DNA of 64,000 nucleotides from Sphingobacterium prati (GTDB lineage Bacteria > Bacteroidota > Bacteroidia > Sphingobacteriales > Sphingobacteriaceae): NCBI RefSeq assembly GCF_013167215.1, contig NZ_JABJWY010000012.1:82304-146303 (forward strand). The letters are read 5' to 3'. The position numbers were made by a program, and so were the translations under genes. The notes below the pieces were generated by a model. It made no database searches and was not told the origin of the DNA. It saw nothing but the letters and a program-made list of their open reading frames with translations. Below are positions 17,705-25,523 of the stretch, in pieces. Position 1 is the first letter of the stretch, and each line of letters starts with the position of its first letter.

Positions 17705-18826
17705 ATGAGATTCATTGTATCAACATCAATTTTATTAAAGCAGTTACAAGCTATCAATGGAGCATCTAGTACAAGTACTGTTTTACCAATTCTGGAAAAC
17801 TTTCTTTTTGAAATAAAAGACAATAACTTGACTATTTCTGCTACAGATCTGCAGACAAGTATGGTTACTTCTTTACCGATTGAGGCAAAAGAAGAAGGAA
17901 GAGTAGCTATGCCTTCGAAGATCTTGATAGAAACATTAAAAACTCTCCCCGATCAGCCTGTTGCTTTTTCAGTAGACATGAATACATTGGCTATTGAGAT
18001 CAGCGCCGGTGATGGTAAATATAAATTGAGTGGAGAAAATGCAGATGATTTTCCTAAAATTCCTTCAATTGATAATGGGTCTATTATCCAAATGCCGGCT
18101 CCAGTACTTTCGGAAGCTATCAGCAAGACTATCTTTGCGGTAAGCAATGATGAATTAAGACCGGCGATGTCTGGGGTTTTAGTTCAATTGGCTGAGAAAA
18201 ATGTGACTTTTGTTTCCACAGATGCACATAAATTGGTCCGTTACACTAGGTCGGATATCAGTGCTGAAAAACCGGCTTCACTTATTTTACCTAAGAAGGC
18301 ACTTTCTCTACTAAAATCGTCACTACCTTCGGATGATACAGCTGTATCAATTGAATATAATCAGACCAATGCATTTTTTAGCTTTGGCAATATCAATTTG
18401 ATCTGTCGTTTGATCGATGAGCGTTATCCTGATTATGCTGCTGTAATTCCTCAGGTCAATCCAAATAAACTGACGGTTGATAGATTACTTTTCTTAAATA
18501 CATTAAGAAGGGTTGTCATTTTCGCTAATAAAACAACACATCAAGTACGGTTGAAGATATCAGGTAGCGAATTGAATATCTCAGCTGAAGATCTCGATTT
18601 TTCCAATGAAGCACATGAACGCTTGTCTTGTCAATTTGAAGGGGATGATATGGAAATAGGTTTTAATGCCAAGTTTCTGGTTGAGATGTTAAACAACCTT
18701 GAAAGTGAAGAGGTCGTTATCGAAATGAGTACACCAAATCGTGCTGGTTTATTGATTCCTGCAACTTCTGAAGATCATGAAGATATTTTGATGTTGGTTA
18801 TGCCAGTGATGTTGAATAACGCTTAA
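17705..18826 (+). CDS. dnaN: DNA polymerase III beta subunit (sliding clamp)
   Basis: Ring-shaped clamp that tethers the polymerase. 373 aa, normal length. MRFIVSTSILLKQLQAINGA at the start, LPILENFLFEI, and the C-terminal pattern ending ILMLVMPVMLNN, matching the M-P-[ML] end of bacterial clamps. Three clamp domains are present. Not next to dnaA as in many bacteria, but within 6.1 kb and divergent from the clamp-loader gene holB. ATG at 17705 gives the canonical N-terminus. Confidence 0.97.
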   Translation: MRFIVSTSILLKQLQAINGASSTSTVLPILENFLFEIKDNNLTISATDLQTSMVTSLPIEAKEEGRVAMPSKILIETLKTLPDQPVAFSVDMNTLAIEISAGDGKYKLSGENADDFPKIPSIDNGSIIQMPAPVLSEAISKTIFAVSNDELRPAMSGVLVQLAEKNVTFVSTDAHKLVRYTRSDISAEKPASLILPKKALSLLKSSLPSDDTAVSIEYNQTNAFFSFGNINLICRLIDERYPDYAAVIPQVNPNKLTVDRLLFLNTLRRVVIFANKTTHQVRLKISGSELNISAEDLDFSNEAHERLSCQFEGDDMEIGFNAKFLVEMLNNLESEEVVIEMSTPNRAGLLIPATSEDHEDILMLVMPVMLNNA

Positions 18827-18840
18827 TCTTCTGATCGGTT

Positions 18841-19503
18841 TTGGAAATAATTACACACCTTATTGACTTTATTCTCCATATTGATAAACATTTGGTTGAA
18901 ATTGTCAATGACTATCAGTTGTGGACATACCTTATTTTGTTTCTCATTATTTTTGTTGAAACAGGGGTGGTTGTCATGCCTTTCTTACCAGGAGATTCCT
19001 TATTGTTTGCTGGGGGAATGCTTGCCGCGCAACCAAATGAATTGAATGTTTGGTTAATGATATTGATTCTGCTGATTGCTGCAATATCAGGCGACTCTCT
19101 TAACTATTCCATCGGAAAGCATTTTGGGATGCGATTGACAAAATTCAAGCTTTTTGGCAAACAGGTTGTCAAGGATGAGCAGATTGCCAAAACACACGCT
19201 TTTTATGAAAAGTATGGCAGTAAAACAATTGTAATTGCTCGTTTTGTCCCTATTGTACGTACTTTAGCACCATTTGTTGGTGGTATCGGAAAGATGAATT
19301 ATGGTACTTTCATTACTTACAATGTTGTTGGAGCAATATTATGGGTAGGAGGTATTACATTAGCGGGCTATTTTTTGGGCAATATCCCAATTATTAGAGA
19401 TAATTTTTCTAAAGTGGTACTGCTGATCATTTTCATATCGGTATTACCTATCATATTTGAATTGGTTAAAGAGAAAATAAAAACTAAAAAGGGGGTCCAA
19501 TAG
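18841..19503 (+). CDS. DedA family membrane protein (copy 1)
   Basis: Inner-membrane protein of the DedA/SNARE-associated family; some members are flippases for undecaprenyl phosphate or phospholipids. 220 aa. It has the re-entrant motif ETGVVVMPFLPGDSLLFAGG, and RFVPIVRTLAPFVGGIGKM with the essential arginines, plus about five hydrophobic segments. The start is a TTG at 18841, 14 bp after dnaN; no ATG upstream fits, and the tandem paralog starts at the same aligned residue (ME...). A hairpin overlaps its stop codon. Confidence 0.88.
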   Translation: MEIITHLIDFILHIDKHLVEIVNDYQLWTYLILFLIIFVETGVVVMPFLPGDSLLFAGGMLAAQPNELNVWLMILILLIAAISGDSLNYSIGKHFGMRLTKFKLFGKQVVKDEQIAKTHAFYEKYGSKTIVIARFVPIVRTLAPFVGGIGKMNYGTFITYNVVGAILWVGGITLAGYFLGNIPIIRDNFSKVVLLIIFISVLPIIFELVKEKIKTKKGVQ

Positions 19504-19515
19504 GATTCCCTTTTT
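19486..19515 (+). terminator. Hairpin with T-run between the two dedA genes
   Basis: A stem of about 13 bp with two G-T pairs (19486-19498 with 19503-19515), loop AATA. The descending arm covers the stop codon and ends in five T. Probably an (attenuating) terminator. Confidence 0.6.
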
Positions 19516-19527
19516 GATTTATTGCCT

Positions 19528-20175
19528 ATGGAAGTCGTTTCTCAACTGGTCGATTTTATCCTGCATATTGATCAACACCTGATACAGATCGTCAATACCT
19601 ATGCCGGCTGGACTTACTTGATTCTGTTTCTGATTGTCTTTGCCGAAACAGGATTTGTTGTGACGCCATTTCTTCCAGGAGATTCAGTTTTATTTGCTTT
19701 AGGTGCCATTATTTCCCGTCCTGAAAGTAATCTATCATTATCACTTTTCTTATTTATTTTGATATGCGCAGCGATTTCAGGTGATTTTGTTAATTATGAG
19801 ATCGGCAAGTATTTTGGAGCCAGGGTTTTTAAACCTGAATCAAAAATTTTTAAACCATCTTATCTTCGGAAGACGCAGGATTTCTATGCTAAATATGGTA
19901 CTAAAACCATTGTTTATGCGCGTTTTGTCCCTATTGTCCGAACTTTTGCTCCTTTTGTGGCAGGTGTCGGAAAAATGCCATATACTATTTTTGGTAAGTA
20001 TAATATAATGGGTGGTATTCTGTGGGTATCCTTATTTATCCTGGGCGGCTACTTTTTTGGACAGATTCCCTATTTCAGACATAACTTTTCATTAGTTGTA
20101 TTGGCGATCATATTTATTAGCTTAACACCCATGGTGATACAGTTTTTGATGGTTAAAAGGTCAAAAAAAGATTAA
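19528..20175 (+). CDS. DedA family membrane protein (copy 2)
   Basis: Tandem paralog of the preceding gene; 215 aa from the ATG at 19528 (an in-frame TTG at 19522 is less likely because copy 1 also begins ME). MEVVSQLVDFILHIDQHL matches MEIITHLIDFILHIDKHL of copy 1. It keeps AETGFVVTPFLPGDSVLF and RFVPIVRTFAPFVAGVGKM. A basic tail follows the last membrane segment. The two copies may move different lipids or be used under different conditions, which the sequence does not tell. Confidence 0.88.
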   Translation: MEVVSQLVDFILHIDQHLIQIVNTYAGWTYLILFLIVFAETGFVVTPFLPGDSVLFALGAIISRPESNLSLSLFLFILICAAISGDFVNYEIGKYFGARVFKPESKIFKPSYLRKTQDFYAKYGTKTIVYARFVPIVRTFAPFVAGVGKMPYTIFGKYNIMGGILWVSLFILGGYFFGQIPYFRHNFSLVVLAIIFISLTPMVIQFLMVKRSKKD

Positions 20176-20218
20176 ACGTCAAATACTAAAATCAGTCTTT
20201 TAAGGTTAAAGGATTGAT

Positions 20219-20791
20219 ATGAAATATTTCATTTTAACATTTACCTTATTCGTCACACAGCTAGCTTGGGCACAGCGTGCCATTGTAGATCGTGGTCAAG
20301 CAAAAGAAGCTTACGAACTGTTGAACAAAATTCGAACAAATCCCGAAAAATATAAAAGGGAACTGAAGCTATTTAATCTCCATAAGATTACCCGAACAAA
20401 GCTTAATTGGAACAAACAGCTTGCCGAAGTAGCGGAATACCGGGCTAAGGATATGGCAAAACGCGGTTATTTTGATCACGTCTCTCCGGAGGGCTATGGT
20501 CCCAATTATTTTATTGAAGAAGCCGGATATCATTTAAATCAGTCCTGGGTAAAAAAAAGGAATGCTAATAATTTTGAATCCATTGCTGCTAATCGCGCCA
20601 GCGCGACCGATGCTATAAAAGCATTGATCATCGGAAAAGAAGCGCCCGGTTATCATCATCGTACGCATCTGCTCGGGATGGATCAATGGAACGGGTCGCT
20701 GTATGATATTGGGATCGGATATGTGAAGTGCAGGGGGGCCAAACCTTATGAAAGCTATCTCGTTGTTATTATTGCAAAGCATGATTGGTAA
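20219..20791 (+). CDS. Exported CAP/SCP-domain protein
   Basis: CAP-superfamily protein (cysteine-rich secretory/SCP-like); bacterial members are usually exported and of unknown function. 190 aa. Signal peptide MKYFILTFTLFVTQLAWAQ. The CAP domain fills the rest: LNWNKQLAEVAEYRAKDMA, then YFDHVSPEG with the conserved His, FESIAANRASATDAIKALI, and HRTHLLGMDQWNG, then DIGIGYVK. No cysteine pairs, as usual in bacterial CAP proteins. It lies 43 bp after dedA copy 2 and just before the yicC promoter. Confidence 0.85.
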   Translation: MKYFILTFTLFVTQLAWAQRAIVDRGQAKEAYELLNKIRTNPEKYKRELKLFNLHKITRTKLNWNKQLAEVAEYRAKDMAKRGYFDHVSPEGYGPNYFIEEAGYHLNQSWVKKRNANNFESIAANRASATDAIKALIIGKEAPGYHHRTHLLGMDQWNGSLYDIGIGYVKCRGAKPYESYLVVIIAKHDW

Positions 20792-20815
20792 AGAAAATGA
20801 AAAATCATACCTTTG
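20785..20815 (+). promoter_or_regulatory. Bacteroidetes-type promoter abutting yicC
   Basis: TTG at 20785-20787, 20 bp, then a perfect TAnnTTTG (TACCTTTG, 20808-20815). The yicC ATG is at 20819, three bases later. Transcription would begin at or right next to the start codon, implying a leaderless mRNA. Overlaps the end of the CAP gene. Confidence 0.6.
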
Positions 20816-20818
20816 CAT

Positions 20819-21694
20819 ATGATAAAATCCATGACAGGATATGGCACGGCTTCCCAAGAGAACGGTAAAGTCAAATATAGTGTCGAAATAAAGTCCTTAA
20901 ATTCAAAATTCCTTGAATTAAATCTTCGTCTGCCCAAAGTCGTTTCGGACAAAGAATTGACCTTGCGCACAGAGTGCAGTAAGCTTATTGAACGCGGCAA
21001 AGTTAATTTGAACGTAACCGTAGAATATACTGACCAAACAGCCAAGGCCTCATCGATCAACGCTGATTTACTGAAAAAATATTATGGTCAATTGCAGCAG
21101 ATCGCAAATGAGCTAAATGATACGAATGTCAATCTATTCGAATTGGCGTTAAATATGCCCGAAGTTGTCACCAACAATGATGATACCGTTGATGATGAAG
21201 AATCCAGCGTATTGATGGATGCTTTTTATGATGCGGTTAAACATTTCAATACATTTCGTGAGGACGAAGGAAATGTATTGGCTCAAGATCTAAAAAAGCG
21301 AGCTGAGCTAATTTTGACTTATTTGAGTGAGGTGGAAGATCTGGAAGTTGAGCGTATCCCATTGATCAGACAGCGTATAGAGCAATTTCTCAATGATAGT
21401 GTGGGTAAAGAGAACGTAGATCAGAATCGTTTTGAACAGGAGCTTGTTTACTATATAGACAAATTAGATGTCACTGAAGAGAAAGTTAGGTTGCGTTCCC
21501 ACTGCAATTATTTTCTGAAAGCCTTTGATTCTGCCGACTCCAATGGTAAGAAATTAGGGTTTATCTCTCAAGAGATGGGCCGTGAAATCAATACCTTGGG
21601 ATCCAAAGCTAATCATGCCGGTATACAACAGATCGTGGTTAGAATGAAAGAAGAATTAGAAAAAATAAAAGAGCAGTTGCTCAACGTATTATAA
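20819..21694 (+). CDS. yicC: YicC family endoribonuclease
   Basis: YicC-type endoribonuclease; in E. coli it takes part in small-RNA turnover. 291 aa from the ATG at 20819, which gives the canonical MIKSMTGYG N-terminus; the open frame extends two codons upstream to a TTG. Seen: YSVEIKSLNSKFLELNLRLP and the C-terminal EEKVRLRSHCNYF, FISQEMGREINTLGSKANHA motifs of the YicC/DUF1732 family. First gene of yicC-gmk-nadD; only 2 bp separates it from gmk. The gmk pairing is conserved widely. Confidence 0.92.
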   Translation: MIKSMTGYGTASQENGKVKYSVEIKSLNSKFLELNLRLPKVVSDKELTLRTECSKLIERGKVNLNVTVEYTDQTAKASSINADLLKKYYGQLQQIANELNDTNVNLFELALNMPEVVTNNDDTVDDEESSVLMDAFYDAVKHFNTFREDEGNVLAQDLKKRAELILTYLSEVEDLEVERIPLIRQRIEQFLNDSVGKENVDQNRFEQELVYYIDKLDVTEEKVRLRSHCNYFLKAFDSADSNGKKLGFISQEMGREINTLGSKANHAGIQQIVVRMKEELEKIKEQLLNVL

Positions 21695-21696
21695 GG

Positions 21697-22266
21697 ATGA
21701 GCGGTAAATTAATTATTTTCTCGGCACCATCAGGAGCAGGAAAAACAACTATAGTAAGAGATCTATTAAGTAAACATGGGGATAAAATAGAATTTTCTAT
21801 TTCTGCGAGTACCCGCGATCCAAGAGGGCAGGAAGTCGATGGAAAAGACTACTACTTTATGTCCAAAGAAGAATTTTTGCATAAAGTTGCCAAACAGGAG
21901 TTTATCGAATTTGAGGAGGTCTATTCGGGTACATTTTATGGTACTTTGCGTTCCGAAATCGAACGCATCTGGAAAGAAGGTAAAAATGTTATTTTCGATA
22001 TTGATGTCGTCGGAGGATTGCGCCTGAAATCTAAATTTCCAGAACAGGCAATCTCTATATTTGTACAACCACCTTCATTAGAGGTGCTTAAAGAACGTTT
22101 AACCGGACGTGGCACAGATTCGGAGGAAAAATTGCAGGAAAGATTTGCCAAAGCGAAGTTGGAACTTACCTACGCGAATAAATTTGATGTGATCTTGAAC
22201 AATTTTGATCTGGCGACGGCTTGTGCCGAAGCTGAAGAAATTGTAATGGGTTTCATCAATAAATAA
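21697..22266 (+). CDS. gmk: Guanylate kinase
   Basis: Phosphorylates GMP to GDP. 189 aa, usual for bacteria. P-loop SAPSGAGKTT (9-18), GMP-binding STRDPRGQEVDGKDYYFMS and EFIEFEEVYSGTFYGTLRSE, then VIFDIDVVGG. ATG overlaps closely with the end of yicC and the gene is 8 bp before nadD, so the three form one transcription unit, driven by the promoter at 20785. Confidence 0.96.
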   Translation: MSGKLIIFSAPSGAGKTTIVRDLLSKHGDKIEFSISASTRDPRGQEVDGKDYYFMSKEEFLHKVAKQEFIEFEEVYSGTFYGTLRSEIERIWKEGKNVIFDIDVVGGLRLKSKFPEQAISIFVQPPSLEVLKERLTGRGTDSEEKLQERFAKAKLELTYANKFDVILNNFDLATACAEAEEIVMGFINK

Positions 22267-22274
22267 CGAATTGA

Positions 22275-22850
22275 ATGAAAAAGATTGGTTTGTTTTTTGG
22301 CTCTTTTAATCCCGTGCATGTTGGGCATTTGATTATAGCAAATTACATGGCCAATTTTACAGGGCTGGATGAAGTATGGTTTGTGGTATCTCCACAGAAT
22401 CCATTTAAGAAAAAATCAACTTTAGCGGATCCCTATGATCGTTTGGAAATGCTAAACCTAGCGGTGGAGGATTGCGAACATTTGCGTGTAAGTGATATTG
22501 AATTTCATTTGCCCATACCATCCTATACCATAGACACCTTAACGCATCTGAAGGAAAAATATCCAGCTAGAGAATTTGTGCTTTTGATGGGAGAAGATAT
22601 CTTGGAGTCATTGGAAAAATGGAAAAATGCAGAGATTATTTTGCGCGATTACCATATTTACGTTTATCCGCGTCCGGGCTATAGTGGGGGAAGGTTAAAG
22701 GGACATCCCTCCATAACCATGACAGATACGCCCTTGATGGAGCTTTCTTCTACTTTTTTACGAAAGGCAATCAAAGAAAACAAAAATATTCAGTTTTTCA
22801 CACCTCAAAAAGTGATTGATTTTATAGATAAAAAAGGACTTTATTCCTAA
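22275..22850 (+). CDS. nadD: Nicotinate-nucleotide adenylyltransferase
   Basis: Transfers AMP from ATP to nicotinate mononucleotide, the penultimate step to NAD. 191 aa. GSFNPVHVGHL (9-19) carries the nucleotidyltransferase HxGH (15-18); near the end ELSSTFLRKAI is the ISSTxIR motif. Last gene of yicC-gmk-nadD and followed by a strong terminator. Together with nadB and nadA at the left end, three NAD-synthesis genes lie in the window. Confidence 0.95.
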   Translation: MKKIGLFFGSFNPVHVGHLIIANYMANFTGLDEVWFVVSPQNPFKKKSTLADPYDRLEMLNLAVEDCEHLRVSDIEFHLPIPSYTIDTLTHLKEKYPAREFVLLMGEDILESLEKWKNAEIILRDYHIYVYPRPGYSGGRLKGHPSITMTDTPLMELSSTFLRKAIKENKNIQFFTPQKVIDFIDKKGLYS

Positions 22851-22873
22851 AGAGCATATCACAATAAAAATTA

Positions 22874-22907
22874 ATCCCTGAATTTTATATGAGATTCAGG
22901 GATTTTT
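22874..22907 (+). terminator. Terminator after nadD
   Basis: ATCCCTGAAT (22874-22883) pairs with ATTCAGGGAT (22894-22903) across a 10-nt loop; T-run follows. Confidence 0.85.
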
Positions 22908-23092
22908 GTTTTTATGTCCCTGCAAAATAAACGGGATGCTTACCTTTTTTTGGGAGTGATACCTATCAGTTTCGATATGAATGTGTACTGCCGTTTATCG
23001 AAGGTTAAAGGAGCTGTGGTTTTTAGATTTAACAAATAGCGTTGTTTAAGTAAGAATAATTTTTTTAATTTTAAAAGAATTATGTATACTTT

Positions 23093-23848
23093 ATGAGAAG
23101 TTTAATTTTATTATTTATCTGCCTAAGTAGCTGGACTTATGCCTTTGCACAGGCAGAAAGTGAGGAGGGAAGTGATTACTTTATGGACCCCGTTGCTATT
23201 GAATTCCGGACAAAGATGACCATACCTCCATATGGTTTGGCAAAGGTGAAAGCAATGATCGCAAAGTTGTCGCCGGTAGAAGATAAAGATGGTACAGATA
23301 CTGGTTTACTGGCACTCTCAGCGACGGATTTTAAGAATTTAAATTTACGTGAAAAATTTACTTATACCATGATTCATGCTGAGGTGTATGCACAAAATTG
23401 CGATATACCAGAAAATCAGAAGGCTATCGACAAAAAAATATTTGGCAAGTTGCTCGGAGGTTTTAATGAAGCCTGGTGGTCAGAAAGGCAGATTGATTTT
23501 CTGCAGGAAAACAGAGATTCGGTCATGAAACTAATCCAGGAATCTGTTCTGAGAAGCAAACGAATGGGCGTGAATTACAAAGAGACGATCGAACAGATTA
23601 ATGGCTGGCAAATGATTCCATTTATCATTGAATATGCAAAGAAAACCCCTAAAGATAAGGATGCATTGACTTTATTGCTGTTACTGATGAAACGTGGTGA
23701 GTATAGCGAATTTATGCAGTCTACATCCTTCAAAAAGTTATATGGCGAGATGAGTAATTATTATTCCTATTTAGACTATAATAAAGAGAATGAAGCATTG
23801 ATATATCGTAGAGCAATGGGATATTACAATGAGAAAAAAGGTGAATAA
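23093..23848 (+). CDS. Exported protein of unknown function
   Basis: Not recognised. 251 aa. Signal peptide MRSLILLFICLSSWTYAFAQ, then an acidic stretch (AESEEGSDYFMDP) and a largely helical body with conserved-looking aromatic segments (GGFNEAWWSERQIDF, GWQMIPFIIEYAKK, MSNYYSYLDYN). No cysteine pair, no lipobox, no membrane segment after the signal. It ends 33 bp before the FGE-like gene on the same strand, also exported, so the two are probably co-transcribed and may act together. Confidence 0.8.
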   Translation: MRSLILLFICLSSWTYAFAQAESEEGSDYFMDPVAIEFRTKMTIPPYGLAKVKAMIAKLSPVEDKDGTDTGLLALSATDFKNLNLREKFTYTMIHAEVYAQNCDIPENQKAIDKKIFGKLLGGFNEAWWSERQIDFLQENRDSVMKLIQESVLRSKRMGVNYKETIEQINGWQMIPFIIEYAKKTPKDKDALTLLLLLMKRGEYSEFMQSTSFKKLYGEMSNYYSYLDYNKENEALIYRRAMGYYNEKKGE

Positions 23849-23881
23849 ATTAGGGGCTTGCTATAAAAAACGTCAATATCA

Positions 23882-24724
23882 GTGAGGAAAGCATTATACA
23901 TATTGCTCTTTTTTTTATCAAACTTTTTATCGCTAGCGGGACAGGAGGAGGGATATATTTTAATTCCCGGGGGAGACTATCAATTGGGTGATACGATGAG
24001 TTTGGATAATCCGAGAAGAACGGTGCATATCACATTGTTTTGGATTGCTCCCTATGAGCTGACGAACGCTGAATTTGAAAAATTTGTCCTGGCAACGAAT
24101 TATCGGACTATGGCGGAACGATATCATAATGCAATGGTATTTGAGCCCGGGCTTGCGGAGTTCAGGTGGCTGCAAGATAGCACTGCTTATTGGCGCTTTC
24201 CAAATGGAATAAGCCGTGGTGGTATAGCAGACAAAATGGATCATCCTGTCACCTGCATTTCTTTTAAAGATGTATTGGCCTATTGTGCCTGGGCCGATTG
24301 TAGATTACCGACTATTGAGGAGTGGGAGGTCGCTGCGCGAGCCGGTAATGATGGCCGTTATTTTGAAGGGGTGAATAAAGAAAATATCGGACAATATGCC
24401 AATATATGGCATGGTAAAGATCATCTTAAAGCAGACTATTCAGATGGTTATATGTATACTTCTCCGGTAGGGACTTTTAAACCGAATCCATGGGGGCTTT
24501 ATGATGTATTTGGTAATGTATTTGAATTTTGCATGGGCAAACTAAATAGGGATGGGGAGCGCGATGTGGCTCATGCAAGAGGTGGTTCATGGTGGTGCAG
24601 TAAAAATAGCTGTTCGGCATTCAACACGGTTTATATTGGCTCTGTCAGTCCGAGTGCCTCATTCAGCAATCTTGGGGTTAGGGTCGTAAAAAAAGCCTTT
24701 ACCCCGCAGGATAAAGACTTTTAA
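23882..24724 (+). CDS. Exported formylglycine-generating-enzyme-like protein (SUMF1 family)
   Basis: SUMF1/FGE-sulfatase fold. 280 aa from a GTG start. Signal peptide (about 1-20), IPGGDYQLGD (28-37), APYELTNAEFEKFV, HPVTCISFKDVLAYCAWADC (121-140), RLPTIEEWEVAAR (141-153), WGLYDVFGNVFEF (204-216) and ARGGSWWCSKNSC (232-244), then SNLGVRVV. C239 and C244 have the same spacing as the catalytic cysteine pair of true formylglycine-generating enzymes, which many SUMF1-fold proteins lack. No sulfatase is in the window. It could be an enzyme acting on exported clients or a structural SUMF1 protein. Convergent with kduD. Confidence 0.85.
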   Translation: MRKALYILLFFLSNFLSLAGQEEGYILIPGGDYQLGDTMSLDNPRRTVHITLFWIAPYELTNAEFEKFVLATNYRTMAERYHNAMVFEPGLAEFRWLQDSTAYWRFPNGISRGGIADKMDHPVTCISFKDVLAYCAWADCRLPTIEEWEVAARAGNDGRYFEGVNKENIGQYANIWHGKDHLKADYSDGYMYTSPVGTFKPNPWGLYDVFGNVFEFCMGKLNRDGERDVAHARGGSWWCSKNSCSAFNTVYIGSVSPSASFSNLGVRVVKKAFTPQDKDF

Positions 24725-24752
24725 AACAAACTAATCTTAAAAGGTTGATTTT

Positions 24753-25523
24753 TTATCTTCCCATCCAGCCGCCGTCGACAGTAAGAATGGTACCGTGTAC
24801 ATAATCTGCTGCTTTTGAAGCAAGGAACACCGCCGGTCCTTTAAAGTCTTCCGGAGTACCCCAGCGTCCTGCGGGGATACGGTCCAAGATGGATTTCGAG
24901 CGTTCGGGATCCTCTCGCAGTGCTTCCGTATTATCCGTTGCGATATAGCCCGGCGCAAAACCATTTACATTGACTCCTTTAGCAGCCCATTCATTTGCAA
25001 AAGCTTTGACCAATGATCCTATTGCACCTTTGGATGCAGCATATCCCGGAACATTGATACCGCCTTGAAAAGTCAATAACGATGCCGTGAATACGATTTT
25101 ACCAGTTCCACGTGAAATCATATCTTTTCCAATTTCCCTTGTCAGAATGAATTGAGCATTCTGATTAATTTCAATGATTTCATCCCAATATTCGTCAGGG
25201 TGTTCCGCGGCCGGTTTACGAAGGATATTTCCGGCGTTGTTGAATAGGATATCTATCGTCGGATGCTCCGATTTTACTTTTTCAATAAACTTATATAATT
25301 CTGTTCTTTTTGAAAAATCACATTGATAAGCATAAAAGTTGCGGCCTAACGCTTGGATAGATCTTTCCACTGCGGAACCTGTTGCCTCCAACGACGCCGA
25401 AACACCGATGATATCCGCTCCCGCTTCCGCTAATGCTTCCGCTATAGCCTTACCTATTCCCCTTTTACAGCCTGTTACCAAAGCGACCTTTCCGGTCAGA
25501 TCAAAAGATTGCAGTATAGACAT
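24753..25523 (-). CDS. kduD: 2-dehydro-3-deoxy-D-gluconate 5-dehydrogenase
   Basis: Short-chain dehydrogenase converting 2,5-diketo-3-deoxygluconate to KDG, the step after KduI in unsaturated galacturonate breakdown. 256 aa. Cofactor motif TGCKRGIG (17-24), NNAGNILRKPA, YAASK catalytic motif, and the C-terminal HGTILTVDGGWMGR typical of KduD. Its start overlaps the stop of the DUF4861 gene by one base, so they are coupled. Last gene of the kduI-DUF4861-kduD unit. Confidence 0.93.
   Translation of the reverse strand: MSILQSFDLTGKVALVTGCKRGIGKAIAEALAEAGADIIGVSASLEATGSAVERSIQALGRNFYAYQCDFSKRTELYKFIEKVKSEHPTIDILFNNAGNILRKPAAEHPDEYWDEIIEINQNAQFILTREIGKDMISRGTGKIVFTASLLTFQGGINVPGYAASKGAIGSLVKAFANEWAAKGVNVNGFAPGYIATDNTEALREDPERSKSILDRIPAGRWGTPEDFKGPAVFLASKAADYVHGTILTVDGGWMGR

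Noticed and set aside
23882..24724. Assigning the SUMF1-like protein as GldJ or GldK
   Set aside because: It is too short (280 aa), lacks a lipobox and the extra domains, and keeps the FGE cysteine pair.
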